A stretch of DNA of 64,000 bases from Chitinophaga japonensis (GCF_007830125.1 NZ_VLLG01000003.1:548247-612246), one strand, 5' to 3'. Positions 27,354 to 35,732 are shown, numbered from the stretch's first letter. Numbers and translations are program-made. Notes: generated from the letters alone by a model not told the origin.

Positions 27354-27584
27354 TCAGTGGGCAATGGGGTAAATAGTGTCTGCTCTCAGGCTTTGCGCGG
27401 CAAATGCCAGCGCCGCAAAAACAGCTTCCCGCGTAATATGCGGGTAGGCGATAAGAATATCTTCTATGGTTTCCCCCGCGGATAATTTTTCCAGGATCAA
27501 CTCAACGGTTATACGTGTGCCTTTAATGACAGGCTTGCCCATCATGATGTCCGGATCGATTGCTATGTACTGCTGTATATCCAT
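27354..27584 (-). CDS. DUF433 domain protein (putative antitoxin)
   Basis: A complete 76-residue DUF433 protein with the signature DPDIMMGKPVIKGTRITVELILEKL and the C-terminal helix-turn-helix-like region ILIAYPHITREAVFAALAFA. It precedes the DUF5615 gene, as expected for an antitoxin-toxin order. A perfect GATATT-TAC-AATATC inverted repeat lies immediately before its start codon and could be its autoregulatory operator. Confidence 0.88.
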   Translation of the reverse strand: MDIQQYIAIDPDIMMGKPVIKGTRITVELILEKLSAGETIEDILIAYPHITREAVFAALAFAAQSLRADTIYPIAH

Positions 27585-27585
27585 T

Positions 27586-27600
27586 GATATTTACAATATC
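27586..27600. promoter_or_regulatory. Candidate operator of the DUF433/DUF5615 pair
   Basis: GATATT TAC AATATC is a perfect six-base inverted repeat with a three-base spacer, beginning one base upstream of the DUF433 ATG. Its position matches antitoxin autoregulation, but the site could occur by chance in this AT-rich interval. Confidence 0.4.
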
Positions 27601-27646
27601 AAATTAATAAACATGATACAAAAATCAGGAAATTTTATCAAAATGA

Positions 27647-27675
27647 TTGGTGTTTTATCTGTGTTGATATATTTG
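27647..27675 (+). promoter_or_regulatory. Promoter pointing towards the S24-type regulator
   Basis: TATATTTG (27668-27675) matches TAnnTTTG, with TTGG at 27647-27650 and a 17-base gap, close to the Bacteroidetes -33/-7 layout. A transcript from here would have a leader of about 135 bases before the regulator ATG at 27819, passing through the CGACTA repeats. Confidence 0.5.
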
Positions 27676-27744
27676 TTATCATTGTGATCCTTTCTTATTT
27701 GTTTGCACTTGTGGTGGCAGGCCGGTGCGCCCCGCACAATATTA

Positions 27745-27793
27745 AGTCGAATAAATGAGAAAAATGTAAAAAGTCGACTAGAAAATCCGACTA
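27745..27793. promoter_or_regulatory. Candidate operators: AGTCGA/CGACTA repeat cluster
   Basis: AGTCGA at 27745-27750, the palindrome AGTCGACT at 27772-27779, and CGACTA in direct repeat at 27775-27780 and 27788-27793 (13 bases apart) cluster 25-75 bases before the S24-type regulator gene. They are likely binding sites for that regulator or for a regulator of the divergent pair. Confidence 0.45.
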
Positions 27794-27818
27794 TTTCTTT
27801 TTCATAAGTGTCCCAGGT

Positions 27819-28502
27819 ATGACCCCTCGCGACAGGTTAAACGAAGTCATAACGCTCATCAAGAAAACCCAGCCGGAACGCACCAATGAGGCGGTCAGCG
27901 AGCAATTGGGGTATTCCCGCAATTATGTATCGGATCTGCTGGGCAGGAAAAAAATAAACAAGCTTTTTTGCCAGAGCCTGCAGCAGCGGTACGGGGTCAA
28001 CGGGGACTGGATCATGACGGGGCAAGGCGAGATGTTTGTCAGCGAAGCAGTGACCGGCAGCAAGTTGCACAATATGCGCACCTCCTATGGGGCCGGGAAA
28101 AAAGGCGCAGGAAAAACCGGCCGGGCCGGCGTACCGGTGTTTGATGCGCCCGTACTATCCATTATTAACGGAGAAAGCACGCCCGTTGAGCATGTAAGCT
28201 TATCCCGGTTCAAGGATTGCGCATTCTGCATCCGGGTTTCCGGGGATGATATGTGCCCCGGCATCTGCAATGGCGATTATATATTCTGCAAAGAGATCTC
28301 CACCAGCGAGATCATCATGGGGGATAAGCACCTGGTGCTTACGCATAACGGCGTGCAGGTAGTAGCCTATCTGCATCCCGCTGCCGCAGAGGACGATCAT
28401 CTTTCACTGACATGGGAACGCTCCTCAAAACCCGCTACGGACCTTGCGTTGTCAGCCATACACAAAATATACCGGATCAGCGGGGTAATTAAAACCTTTT
28501 AA
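27819..28502 (+). CDS. HTH repressor with degenerate S24 (LexA-like) domain
   Basis: A 227-residue phage-repressor-like regulator. The N-terminal HTH (about residues 22-60, EAVSEQLGYSRNYVSDLLGRKK) is followed by a linker and a C-terminal S24 fold (about 105-225). At the position of the autocleavage Ser (GDSM in LexA/CI) the sequence is SGDDMCPG, with Asp144, and no Lys is found in the VVAYLHP strand where the catalytic base should be. The domain therefore probably serves dimerisation or ligand sensing without self-cleavage. It is divergent from the DUF433/DUF5615 pair. No other phage genes are nearby. Confidence 0.85.
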   Translation: MTPRDRLNEVITLIKKTQPERTNEAVSEQLGYSRNYVSDLLGRKKINKLFCQSLQQRYGVNGDWIMTGQGEMFVSEAVTGSKLHNMRTSYGAGKKGAGKTGRAGVPVFDAPVLSIINGESTPVEHVSLSRFKDCAFCIRVSGDDMCPGICNGDYIFCKEISTSEIIMGDKHLVLTHNGVQVVAYLHPAAAEDDHLSLTWERSSKPATDLALSAIHKIYRISGVIKTF

Positions 28503-28518
28503 GTAATAATTGCTTTTC

Positions 28519-28526
28519 TATATTTG
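28519..28526 (+). promoter_or_regulatory. -7 promoter box of the sulfurtransferase gene
   Basis: TATATTTG is a full match to TAnnTTTG, 19 bases before the ATG at 28546, predicting a short leader. The -33 position holds only a T-run. Confidence 0.5.
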
Positions 28527-28545
28527 GAGTATAAAATTGAATGCT

Positions 28546-29379
28546 ATGTCGCCGCTTATTGAGATCACCGATCCGCGGGTCTTCGATCCGGAAGTAATAC
28601 TGATAGATGTTCGTGCCGGTGCGGATGCGCGCCAGCGCTACCTGGCCGGCCACCTGCCCAATGCTGTTTTCGCATCGCTGGACGAGGACCTGGCCAGCAA
28701 GCCGGCAGACGCTGCTTACGGCGGCAGGCATCCATTACCCGCATTGGCGGACTTTGCGGCTACTTTAGGCAGGTGGGGCGTTACACCCAACAGCCACGTT
28801 ATTGTGTACGACGACAAAGCCGCTGCCATGGGAGGCGCCCGCCTGTGGTGGATGCTGCGCGCCATCGGCCACCAGCATGTGCAGGTGCTGAACGGCGGAC
28901 TGAAAGCAGCTACCGACCATGGTATCACGCTGAGCACAGATGATTATCAACCTCAGCCGGCCCCTGCCTATCCCGTGCCGGCAGCATATAACGGAACCGC
29001 GGATATTGATGAAGTGGCGGCCGCCGTTAAAAGCGCAGATCGTATAGTGATCGACGTTCGGGAGGAAGCCCGCTACCTGGGTAAAACAGAGCCGCTGGAC
29101 CTTATTGCCGGGCACATTCCCGGCGCCGCCAACCTGTTCTATGCCGGGAATATGGGCGCAGATGGTAAATACCTGCCGCCGGAACAACTGGCCGCACTTT
29201 ACCAGGGCGCCATCGGCGACGTAAAGCCGGAAAATGTAATTGTGCACTGCGGTTCAGGCGTGACGGCCTGCCATACTTTGCTGGGCATGGCCAGCGCCGG
29301 GATTACAGCACCCAAACTGTATGTGGGCTCCTGGAGCGAGTGGTCCCGCCGGGACCTGCCGATTGCCGGGGAGGAGTAG
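28546..29379 (+). CDS. Thiosulfate/3-mercaptopyruvate sulfurtransferase (tandem rhodanese)
   Basis: A 277-residue tandem rhodanese protein (ATG 28546, MSPLIEITD). The N-terminal rhodanese domain is inactive-like, and the C-terminal domain carries the catalytic loop CGSGVTA with Cys235, a sequence shared by bacterial 3-mercaptopyruvate and thiosulfate sulfurtransferases. The protein is soluble and of full family length. The enzyme moves sulfane sulfur to thiol acceptors or cyanide. The -7 box at 28519-28526 supports the start. It converges on the frameshifted RhuM gene, with 15 bases between stops. Confidence 0.93.
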   Translation: MSPLIEITDPRVFDPEVILIDVRAGADARQRYLAGHLPNAVFASLDEDLASKPADAAYGGRHPLPALADFAATLGRWGVTPNSHVIVYDDKAAAMGGARLWWMLRAIGHQHVQVLNGGLKAATDHGITLSTDDYQPQPAPAYPVPAAYNGTADIDEVAAAVKSADRIVIDVREEARYLGKTEPLDLIAGHIPGAANLFYAGNMGADGKYLPPEQLAALYQGAIGDVKPENVIVHCGSGVTACHTLLGMASAGITAPKLYVGSWSEWSRRDLPIAGEE

Positions 29380-29394
29380 GGGGGAGGCCAACAA

Positions 29395-30377
29395 TTAGTT
29401 AAATGTGTTTATCAAATTGACTACCACATTAACCATCATATCTTTTTCTTCAGGCTTACTTTCTGCGATCATTAAAGTCAGTGCGACCAGGGCGTTGTCA
29501 GCAATCCGTTTGGTGCCGTCTTCCCGGTAAAGCAACCTGTTTTTCTCCAGGAACCATACAAAAAGAAAAGCCGCTATTCTTTTATTGCCGTCTGAAAAAG
29601 AATGGTTCTTGACAACAAAATATAACAGGTTGGCAGCTTTTTTTCAACGCTGGGATATAGTTCCTTGCCATCAAAGGTTTGATAAATAGCGGCCAGGGAG
29701 CTTTGGAATGACTGATCTTTTTCATTGCCGAACAAAGCGCTTCCGCCAAACTGCGCTCTCAGTTTTTGTATGGCTTTCATTCCTTCTGCGTAAGTGATCC
29801 GGAACAGGGCGGCAGGCGTAGTGGCCCGGATACTTAACTGCTGGTGATCGTACTTATCCAGTACCTCCAGCGCATAAGCATAGTCTGTTATTACTTTTAG
29901 CAAGCCTGTAGCTTCATCAGCAATAAGCGGCTTGCTTTTCAGCACGTTTTCCAGCAGTTTCACAGTATGCTTGAGCGAAGCCAGTTGCTGGTTTTGTTCC
30001 TTCAGGCGTTTTTCATTCAGCGCATATCCCTTTATGAGATAGTCTTTTAGTATTTTATTCGCCCAGATGCGGAACTGGGTACCTCTCTGGGATTTTATGC
30101 GGTAGCCTATTGAGATTACTACATCCAGGTTATAGTAATCCACCAGGTAAGTTTTCCCATCGGCTGCAGTTGTTGCATTTTTTGCAACAACTGAATCCCT
30201 CTCTAACTCTTTTTCTTTGAATATATTAGATATGTGCCTGGAAATAACCGATTTATCACGGTCGAATAAAACAGATATCTGGTTCAGGCTAAGCCAAACC
30301 GTATCATCTTCCAGCGTTACATCTATAGATGTCTGGCCGTCCGGGGTCTGGTAAATGATCACTTTGCTTGCTTCCAT
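29395..30377 (-). pseudogene. RhuM family protein with Fic-like C-terminus, frameshifted at an A7 run
   Basis: From ATG 30377 the frame encodes a typical RhuM N-terminus (IIYQTPDGQTSIDVTLEDDTVWLSLNQI..., DNA-binding KilA-like and YNLDVVISIGYRIKSQRGTQFRIWA) up to YPSVEKK, then turns to unrelated residues and stops at 29574. In the -1 frame from the seven-A run (T7 on the plus strand, 29638-29644) the family C-terminus continues as AANLLYFVVKNHSFSDGNKR, including the Fic/Doc motif HxFxxGNKR, to a stop at 29395, giving 327 residues in total. The slip site reads A AAA AAG. It could be a pseudogene, an assembly indel or a programmed -1 frameshift. It lies 16 bases after the Lrp gene. Confidence 0.8.
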
Positions 30378-30393
30378 ACAATTAGAATAAATC

Positions 30394-30852
30394 TCATATC
30401 GCTACGCCGTACCCCACCTTCACCTTGTCCATTACCACGTGCGTATAAAAATGTTTCACATTCGGGTTATCCAGCAACCACTGCTTGGTAAAAGCTTCGT
30501 AATGCTGCATGGTCTGGGTATTCACGATAATGATAAAATCATAGCTGCCGGTCACATAATAGCACTGCATCACTTCGGGTGACTGCAGCATGGAGGACTT
30601 GAATTTTTCCAGCGCCCGGGAATCGCCCCGTTCCAGCGCGATCTCCACTATACAGGTGATGCCAATGCCCACAACTACAGGGGAAACGATCGCCACCTCC
30701 GCTTCAATGATCTTCTCATCCCGCATCCTTTTTAATCTTCGCTGCACAGCCGAGGGGCTGAGCCCTACTTCCTCGGCCAGCTCTTCTGAAGTAAGCCGGT
30801 TATTTTGTTGCAGCAGGCGGAGTATATGTTTGTCAAACGGGTCGGTATGCAT
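30394..30852 (-). CDS. Lrp/AsnC family transcriptional regulator
   Basis: A 152-residue regulator with an N-terminal winged HTH (LTSEELAEEVGLSPSAVQRRLKRM) and a C-terminal RAM/AsnC ligand-binding domain (VVGIGITCIVEIALE...VTGSYDFIIIVN). It is full length. It is divergently arranged with a class V aminotransferase gene, and three CGTTTA repeats lie between them. This is the usual set-up of a local amino-acid-responsive regulator controlling the adjacent metabolic gene. Confidence 0.94.
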   Translation of the reverse strand: MHTDPFDKHILRLLQQNNRLTSEELAEEVGLSPSAVQRRLKRMRDEKIIEAEVAIVSPVVVGIGITCIVEIALERGDSRALEKFKSSMLQSPEVMQCYYVTGSYDFIIIVNTQTMQHYEAFTKQWLLDNPNVKHFYTHVVMDKVKVGYGVAI

Positions 30853-30864
30853 GCGGTTTTTATG

Positions 30865-30901
30865 CGTTTACGAGGCCAAAAATAACGTTTAAACCCGTTT
30901 A
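30865..30901. promoter_or_regulatory. Three phased CGTTTA repeats, candidate Lrp operator
   Basis: CGTTTA occurs in direct orientation at 30865-30870, 30886-30891 and 30896-30901. The spacings are 21 and 10 bases, that is two and one helical turns, so all sites face the same side of the DNA. They overlap the Lrp promoter region. Confidence 0.5.
30877..30884 (-). promoter_or_regulatory. -7 promoter box of the Lrp gene
   Basis: The minus-strand sequence TATTTTTG fits TAnnTTTG, 25 bases before the Lrp ATG at 30852, and lies between CGTTTA repeats one and two, so repressor binding would block it. Confidence 0.45.
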
Positions 30902-30939
30902 TACGTGGTATTTGCGGGATTTCAGCCGGTGGGGAGCGG

Positions 30940-30947
30940 TAATTTTG
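30940..30947 (+). promoter_or_regulatory. -7 promoter box of the aminotransferase gene
   Basis: TAATTTTG fits TAnnTTTG, 28 bases before the ATG at 30975. A TTTG lies at 30911-30914, but the 25-base gap is longer than ideal. The CGTTTA repeats lie just upstream, where an activator would bind. Confidence 0.5.
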
Positions 30948-30974
30948 CGGACATCATTTATTAAACACTGACAG

Positions 30975-32183
30975 ATGAAAAACGATACGCCATTTTCACC
31001 CGAAGAGATCCGCTCATTCAGGCGGGACACTCCCGGATGTGAGCACGTGATCCACCTGAACAATGCCGGCGCGGGCCTCATGCCCGGTGTGGTAACGCAG
31101 GCAGTCCTGGAGCATATAGCACTGGAAGCCCGCACCGGCGGTTATGAAGCCGCAGCCCTGCAGGCGGCAGGGGTAAAGGACTTTTACGAACAGGCGGCCG
31201 CCTTGCTGCACTGCAGGGCGGCCAACATTGCCTTTACTTCCAGCGCTACCGATGCTTATACGCGGGCGCTGTCCGCCATCCCTTTTAAACCCGGCGATGT
31301 GATCCTCACCTCCAACGACGATTTTATCTCTAACCAGATCCAGTTCCTGTCCTGCCAGAAAAGATTCGGCGTCAGGATAGCGCGGGTGCGGAATGCGCCG
31401 GAAGGCGGGGTGGACTTGGACGACCTGGACCACCAGCTTAAAATATTGCAGCCGCGCCTGCTGGCTATTACGCATATCCCTACCAACTCCAGCCTGGTGC
31501 AGCCTGTAAAGCAGATCGGGGAAATAGCCCGCCGGTACCCCGGCACCTGGTACCTGCTGGACGCCTGCCAGTCCGTAGGGCAAATGAAGCTGGATGTAAA
31601 TGAGCTGCACTGCCATCTCCTGAGCGTTACCTGCCGCAAGTTCCTGCGTGGCCCGCGTGGCACCGGTTTCCTCTACATATCCGATGAGGCGCTGGCTGCC
31701 GGGCTGGAGCCGCTGTTTATTGACATGCGTGGCGCCGAATGGATCGCGAAGGACCAGTACATGCCCCGGCCGGATGCTACCCGTTTCGAGGATTGGGAGT
31801 TTGCCTACGCGCTGGTGCTAGGCACCCGGCATGCTATTGCATACTGCCGCCATATTGGAGAAGACCGGATCTGGCGGCGGGTAAAAGTACTGTCAGATCA
31901 TATGCGCGGGGAGCTGGCCGGGTTGAACAAGGTGCGGGTGCTGGACAGGGGGCCGGAGCTAGGCGGCCTCATAACCTTCACCGTACAGGGCGCTGAACCG
32001 GATCACCTGCAGCAGCAGTTACACAGCCACCGGATCAACGTGGTGCCCAGCTACCGCAACTTTGCCGTGATTGATTTTGATGAGAAGCAGGTGGAATGGG
32101 CGCTTCGCGCATCACCGCATTATTACAACACGCAGGAGGAGATAGATCAGTTCATAGCGGTGATGGCGCAACTGGTGCGATAA
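30975..32183 (+). CDS. PLP-dependent class V aminotransferase
   Basis: A 402-residue fold-type I PLP enzyme. The PLP-pyridine-binding Asp197 lies in LLDACQSVGQ, and the Schiff-base Lys222 in SVTCRKFLRGPRGTGFLY, where the family consensus has His before Lys. A substrate/phosphate-binding segment is FTSSATDAYTRAL. The overall pattern is that of NifS/isopenicillin-epimerase-like class V enzymes (aminotransferase or lyase). The Cys of cysteine desulfurases is not evident, so I would not call it a desulfurase. It is divergent from the Lrp regulator, which probably controls it in response to an amino acid. Confidence 0.88.
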   Translation: MKNDTPFSPEEIRSFRRDTPGCEHVIHLNNAGAGLMPGVVTQAVLEHIALEARTGGYEAAALQAAGVKDFYEQAAALLHCRAANIAFTSSATDAYTRALSAIPFKPGDVILTSNDDFISNQIQFLSCQKRFGVRIARVRNAPEGGVDLDDLDHQLKILQPRLLAITHIPTNSSLVQPVKQIGEIARRYPGTWYLLDACQSVGQMKLDVNELHCHLLSVTCRKFLRGPRGTGFLYISDEALAAGLEPLFIDMRGAEWIAKDQYMPRPDATRFEDWEFAYALVLGTRHAIAYCRHIGEDRIWRRVKVLSDHMRGELAGLNKVRVLDRGPELGGLITFTVQGAEPDHLQQQLHSHRINVVPSYRNFAVIDFDEKQVEWALRASPHYYNTQEEIDQFIAVMAQLVR

Positions 32184-32190
32184 TCTATCC

Positions 32191-33033
32191 TTACTCTCTC
32201 CACAGGCCTGCTGCCGCCGCTTTCCGCGCATAGTCCCGGAAATCTATGGGTGCTCTTCCCAATGCCCGTTGCACACCGTCGCCCGGCTTTTCATTGCGGC
32301 CGTCCAGCACTTCGGAGAATAAATAGGTGAGGAGCTGTACGTACTCCTGCGGTACTTCCTGTTCGGTCATGGCGGCAGCAAATGCATCTACGGGTATCTG
32401 CTCATATTGCACCGGCCTGCCGGTGATCTCACTGATAGTGGCTACGGCTTCCCGGAAGGTGAGCAGGCGGGGGCCGGTCAGTTCGTATAGCTGTCCATTA
32501 TGCTGGTCGTTTGTCAATGCGGCTACGGCTACATCCGCAATGTCGTCCGCGTCAATGAAAGGTTCGCCCACTTCTCCGGCCGGCAGCGCCACATGCCCGG
32601 CCATCAGGGGGGCTATGAGGTAGCCTTCGCTGAAGTTCTGGTTAAACCAGCTTGCCCGCAGGATGGTCCAGTCAAGGCCTGCACGCATTACTACCTGTTC
32701 GGCATCCTGGGCTTCCGGCTCGCCGCGGCCGGACAGCAGCACCAGTTTTTGCACGCCATTGTCTGCCGCTGCCCTGGTAAAGGAGCGTACAATATCCACG
32801 GCGCCGGGCACGGCCAGGTCCGGCTGGAACGAGATGTACACGCTGTGCACACCCTGCAGCGCGGGCGCCCAGGTGGAGTCGTCCAGCCATTCAAACCTCG
32901 GGTTGGCGGAGCGGGAGCCGCTGCGCAGGGGGTAGCCCAGGTCGGATAATTGTTTGAATATACGGCTGCCGGTTTTGCCGGTGGCGCCTAAAACGAGGAT
33001 GGTCTTTCCGGTGCTTGTTTTCGTGGTTTGCAT
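32191..33033 (-). CDS. NmrA-like NAD(P)-binding protein / atypical SDR
   Basis: A 280-residue Rossmann-fold protein with the NAD(P)-binding motif LVLGATGKTGSRIFKQL near the N-terminus and NmrA/SDR_a5-like segments (VQKLVLLSGRGEPEAQDAEQ, DWTILRASWFNQNFSEG). Family members include NAD(P)H-quinone or azo reductases and redox-sensing regulators. It has no membrane segment. It converges on the aminotransferase gene with seven bases between the stops. A -7 box lies directly upstream. Confidence 0.88.
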   Translation of the reverse strand: MQTTKTSTGKTILVLGATGKTGSRIFKQLSDLGYPLRSGSRSANPRFEWLDDSTWAPALQGVHSVYISFQPDLAVPGAVDIVRSFTRAAADNGVQKLVLLSGRGEPEAQDAEQVVMRAGLDWTILRASWFNQNFSEGYLIAPLMAGHVALPAGEVGEPFIDADDIADVAVAALTNDQHNGQLYELTGPRLLTFREAVATISEITGRPVQYEQIPVDAFAAAMTEQEVPQEYVQLLTYLFSEVLDGRNEKPGDGVQRALGRAPIDFRDYARKAAAAGLWRE

Positions 33034-33049
33034 GATCTTGATTTTTAAC

Positions 33050-33057
33050 CAAAATTA
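33050..33057 (-). promoter_or_regulatory. -7 promoter box of the NmrA-like gene
   Basis: The minus-strand sequence TAATTTTG fits TAnnTTTG, 17 bases before the ATG at 33033. A TTTG further upstream is 26 bases away, longer than the usual spacing. Confidence 0.45.
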
Positions 33058-33199
33058 CCGGCGCCTGCCAGCATAAAATAGAACAAAACCGACAGAATGA
33101 GCGCTTGCCGTTCGCATAATAGCCCGCTGCCGGTCTGATAATTTCCTGTATATTCAGCCCTCAAAAAAGGGTTTTAAACATTTTTTTCTACCGACCATA

Positions 33200-35515
33200 A
33201 TGAAGAAATATTTACTGGCCCCCTTATTCGTGGCGGCTGTTTCACTCACTGTCAATGCCCAGGAGCAGAGAACATTAACAGAAAAAGATTATGCGCGTGC
33301 GGAGCGCATGCTGAGCTACAAGACCGATCCGCTGGTGGATCGCGCGCGGGTGCAGCCGCACTGGCTGCCGGATGGCCGTTGCTGGTATCGCGTGCTCACC
33401 GCGGAGGGAAGCGAATTTGTGCTGGTCAATCCCGCTAAAGGCGCCCGCACCGCCGCTTTTGACCAGCAGCGGCTGGCGGCGGCGCTGTCAAAAGCTACCG
33501 GTAAAACCTACACGGCGCACCAACTGCCGTTCTATACCTTCCGGTTTACCAATGAGGGGAAAGCCATCGTTTTCCAGGCGGATGGCCGGCAGTGGAAATG
33601 CGATCTGCAAAGCTATGCCTGTGCGGAAGACAGCTCCGCAGCACCCGCCCGCGGCAAACGTGCCGCTGCTGCCAACGAGGTGCTGTCGCCGGACGGCCGG
33701 CGCGCTGCCTTTATTAAAGACCACAACCTGTGGGTGCGGGACCTGGCCACCAACCAAACCATTCCCCTTACTACTGACGGCGTAAAGGACTTTGGCTATG
33801 CTACGGACAATGCAGGCTGGACGCACAGCGACAAACCGGTGCTGCGCTGGTCGCATGACTCAAAAAAGATAGCCACCTTCAAACAGGACCAGCGTAACGT
33901 GGGCGATATGTACCTGGTGACCACCAATGTGGGAAAGCCGGTGCTGCACGCCTGGAAATACCCGCTGCCGGGCGACTCCGTGATCATTACCATCCGGCGG
34001 GTGATCATTGATGTGGACCAGCGCAAGGTCATTCCCATACAGGTGCCGCCCGATCCGCACAGGGGCACCTTAAGCGATGATATTTCCAGCAGCGGCACTT
34101 TTGATGATGTAGACTGGAGCGACGATAACACGCAACTGGCTTTTGTATCCACCTCCCGTGATCACAAGCAGGAAAAACTGCGTATAGCCGATGCCGCTAC
34201 CGGCCAGGTGCGGGAAGTAATGGAAGAGGTAGTGCCCACGCAGTACGAGTCCGGCCAGGGCGCCATCAACTGGCGCTACCTGAAAAGATCGAACGAGATC
34301 ATCTGGTACTCCGAGCGGGACAACTGGGGCCATCTCTACCTCTACGATGCCGCTACCGGCAAGCTGAAGCACCAGGTCACCAAAGGCGAATGGGTGGTAA
34401 CCAGGCTGCTGAAAGTGGATGAGCAGCGCCGCCAACTGTACTTTATGGCGGTGGGCCGTGACCCGCGCAATCCCTACTTTGCCCGTTTCTGTAAAATCGG
34501 GTTCGACGGCAGGCACCTGGTGGAGCTGACGCCGGAAACCGGTGATCATGACATTGAGCTGTCACCCGAAGGGGATTATTTCATTGACAGCTATTCCCAG
34601 CCGGACGTGCCGCCGGTAACGGTGCTGCGCAACCTGGACGGCAAGCTGCTGGCACAGCTTGAAAAAGCGGATATCTCCCGGCTCACGGCCACGGGTTGGA
34701 AGGCGCCGCAGCCTTTCTCCGTAAAAGCGCATGACGGGAAAACGGATCTTTACGGGCTGATGTTCACGCCTTCCAACCTGGACCCGCAAAAGCAATATCC
34801 CATCATTGACTATATCTATCCCGGTCCACAGGGCGGCAGCGTGGGGAGCTGGTCGTTCCAGGCCGGCCGGCGCGATCACCAGGCGCTGGCGGAGCTGGGC
34901 TTTATCGTGATAGCGCTGGAGGGTACCAGCAATCCCCTGCGCTCCAAGCGCTTCCACGATATGAGCTACGGCAATATGGCCGAAAACACCCTGCCCGACC
35001 AGGTGGCCGGCATCCGGCAACTGGCGGCGCGGTACAGCTACATTGATACCGCGCGCATCGGCATATGGGGCCATTCCGGCGGCGGTTTTGCCACCGCGGC
35101 AGCCATGTTCCGCTACCCGGATTTCTTCAAGGTAGGGATCGCGGAATCCGGCAACCATGATAACCGGAACTACGAGGATGACTGGGGCGAGCGCTATAAC
35201 GGCCTGGTTACCGCATCCGACTACGCGGCGCAGGCCAACCAGCGCTATGCCCAAAACCTGAAAGGCAAGCTGTTGCTGGCGCATGGGTTGATGGACGATA
35301 ATGTGCCGCCTTACAATACCATGCTGGTGGTAGAAGCGCTGGCAAAAGCCAACAAGGATTATGACCTGATCGTATTTCCCAACGCCCGGCACGGCTACGG
35401 CGCATATTCGCCGTATATGACCCGCCGCCGCTGGGATTACTTTGTACAGCACCTCCTGCATGCCACCCCTCCCAAAGAGTATGAGCTGAAGGCCACGCCG
35501 GACCCGCGTAACTAA
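33200..35515 (+). CDS. Exported S9 family peptidase (dipeptidyl peptidase IV-like)
   Basis: A 771-residue protein with a signal peptide (residues 1-20, ending VNAQE), an eight-bladed beta-propeller domain (about 60-520) and a C-terminal alpha/beta-hydrolase domain. The catalytic triad is Ser626 in WGHSGGGFA, Asp699 in HGLMDDNV and His731 in ARHGYGAY. The glutamate-containing segment needed for N-terminal dipeptide binding may be around YLKRSNEIIWYSERDNWGH. It should cleave dipeptides from peptides in the periplasm or at the surface for nutrition. A strong terminator follows, so it forms its own transcription unit. Confidence 0.93.
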   Translation: MKKYLLAPLFVAAVSLTVNAQEQRTLTEKDYARAERMLSYKTDPLVDRARVQPHWLPDGRCWYRVLTAEGSEFVLVNPAKGARTAAFDQQRLAAALSKATGKTYTAHQLPFYTFRFTNEGKAIVFQADGRQWKCDLQSYACAEDSSAAPARGKRAAAANEVLSPDGRRAAFIKDHNLWVRDLATNQTIPLTTDGVKDFGYATDNAGWTHSDKPVLRWSHDSKKIATFKQDQRNVGDMYLVTTNVGKPVLHAWKYPLPGDSVIITIRRVIIDVDQRKVIPIQVPPDPHRGTLSDDISSSGTFDDVDWSDDNTQLAFVSTSRDHKQEKLRIADAATGQVREVMEEVVPTQYESGQGAINWRYLKRSNEIIWYSERDNWGHLYLYDAATGKLKHQVTKGEWVVTRLLKVDEQRRQLYFMAVGRDPRNPYFARFCKIGFDGRHLVELTPETGDHDIELSPEGDYFIDSYSQPDVPPVTVLRNLDGKLLAQLEKADISRLTATGWKAPQPFSVKAHDGKTDLYGLMFTPSNLDPQKQYPIIDYIYPGPQGGSVGSWSFQAGRRDHQALAELGFIVIALEGTSNPLRSKRFHDMSYGNMAENTLPDQVAGIRQLAARYSYIDTARIGIWGHSGGGFATAAAMFRYPDFFKVGIAESGNHDNRNYEDDWGERYNGLVTASDYAAQANQRYAQNLKGKLLLAHGLMDDNVPPYNTMLVVEALAKANKDYDLIVFPNARHGYGAYSPYMTRRRWDYFVQHLLHATPPKEYELKATPDPRN

Positions 35516-35539
35516 TACCGGGCAATAATGTATAAACAG

Positions 35540-35574
35540 CCGGGCAGCGATACCGATCGCTGCCCGGTTTTTTT
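35540..35574 (+). terminator. Intrinsic terminator after the S9 peptidase
   Basis: CCGGGCAGCGAT (35540-35551) pairs perfectly with ATCGCTGCCCGG (35556-35567) around a four-base loop and is followed by seven Ts, the best-formed terminator in the window. Confidence 0.92.
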
Positions 35575-35732
35575 ACAGTAAAAAAGGTAATGGTAAAAAT
35601 CCCCCTTTACCGGTATAGGCCATCCGGGAAAAAACGGCTAATTTGAATAGGTATCTATGAAGACATATAATGTTGTATACCCTCAAACCAAGATCTCAGA
35701 ATCCAAAACCCAAAACCCAAAAACAAGCCTTT

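Noticed and set aside
29574..30377. Treating the 267-residue RhuM product as a complete normal protein
   Set aside because: Its last 20 or so residues are unrelated to the family, while the proper C-terminus continues in the -1 frame immediately downstream.
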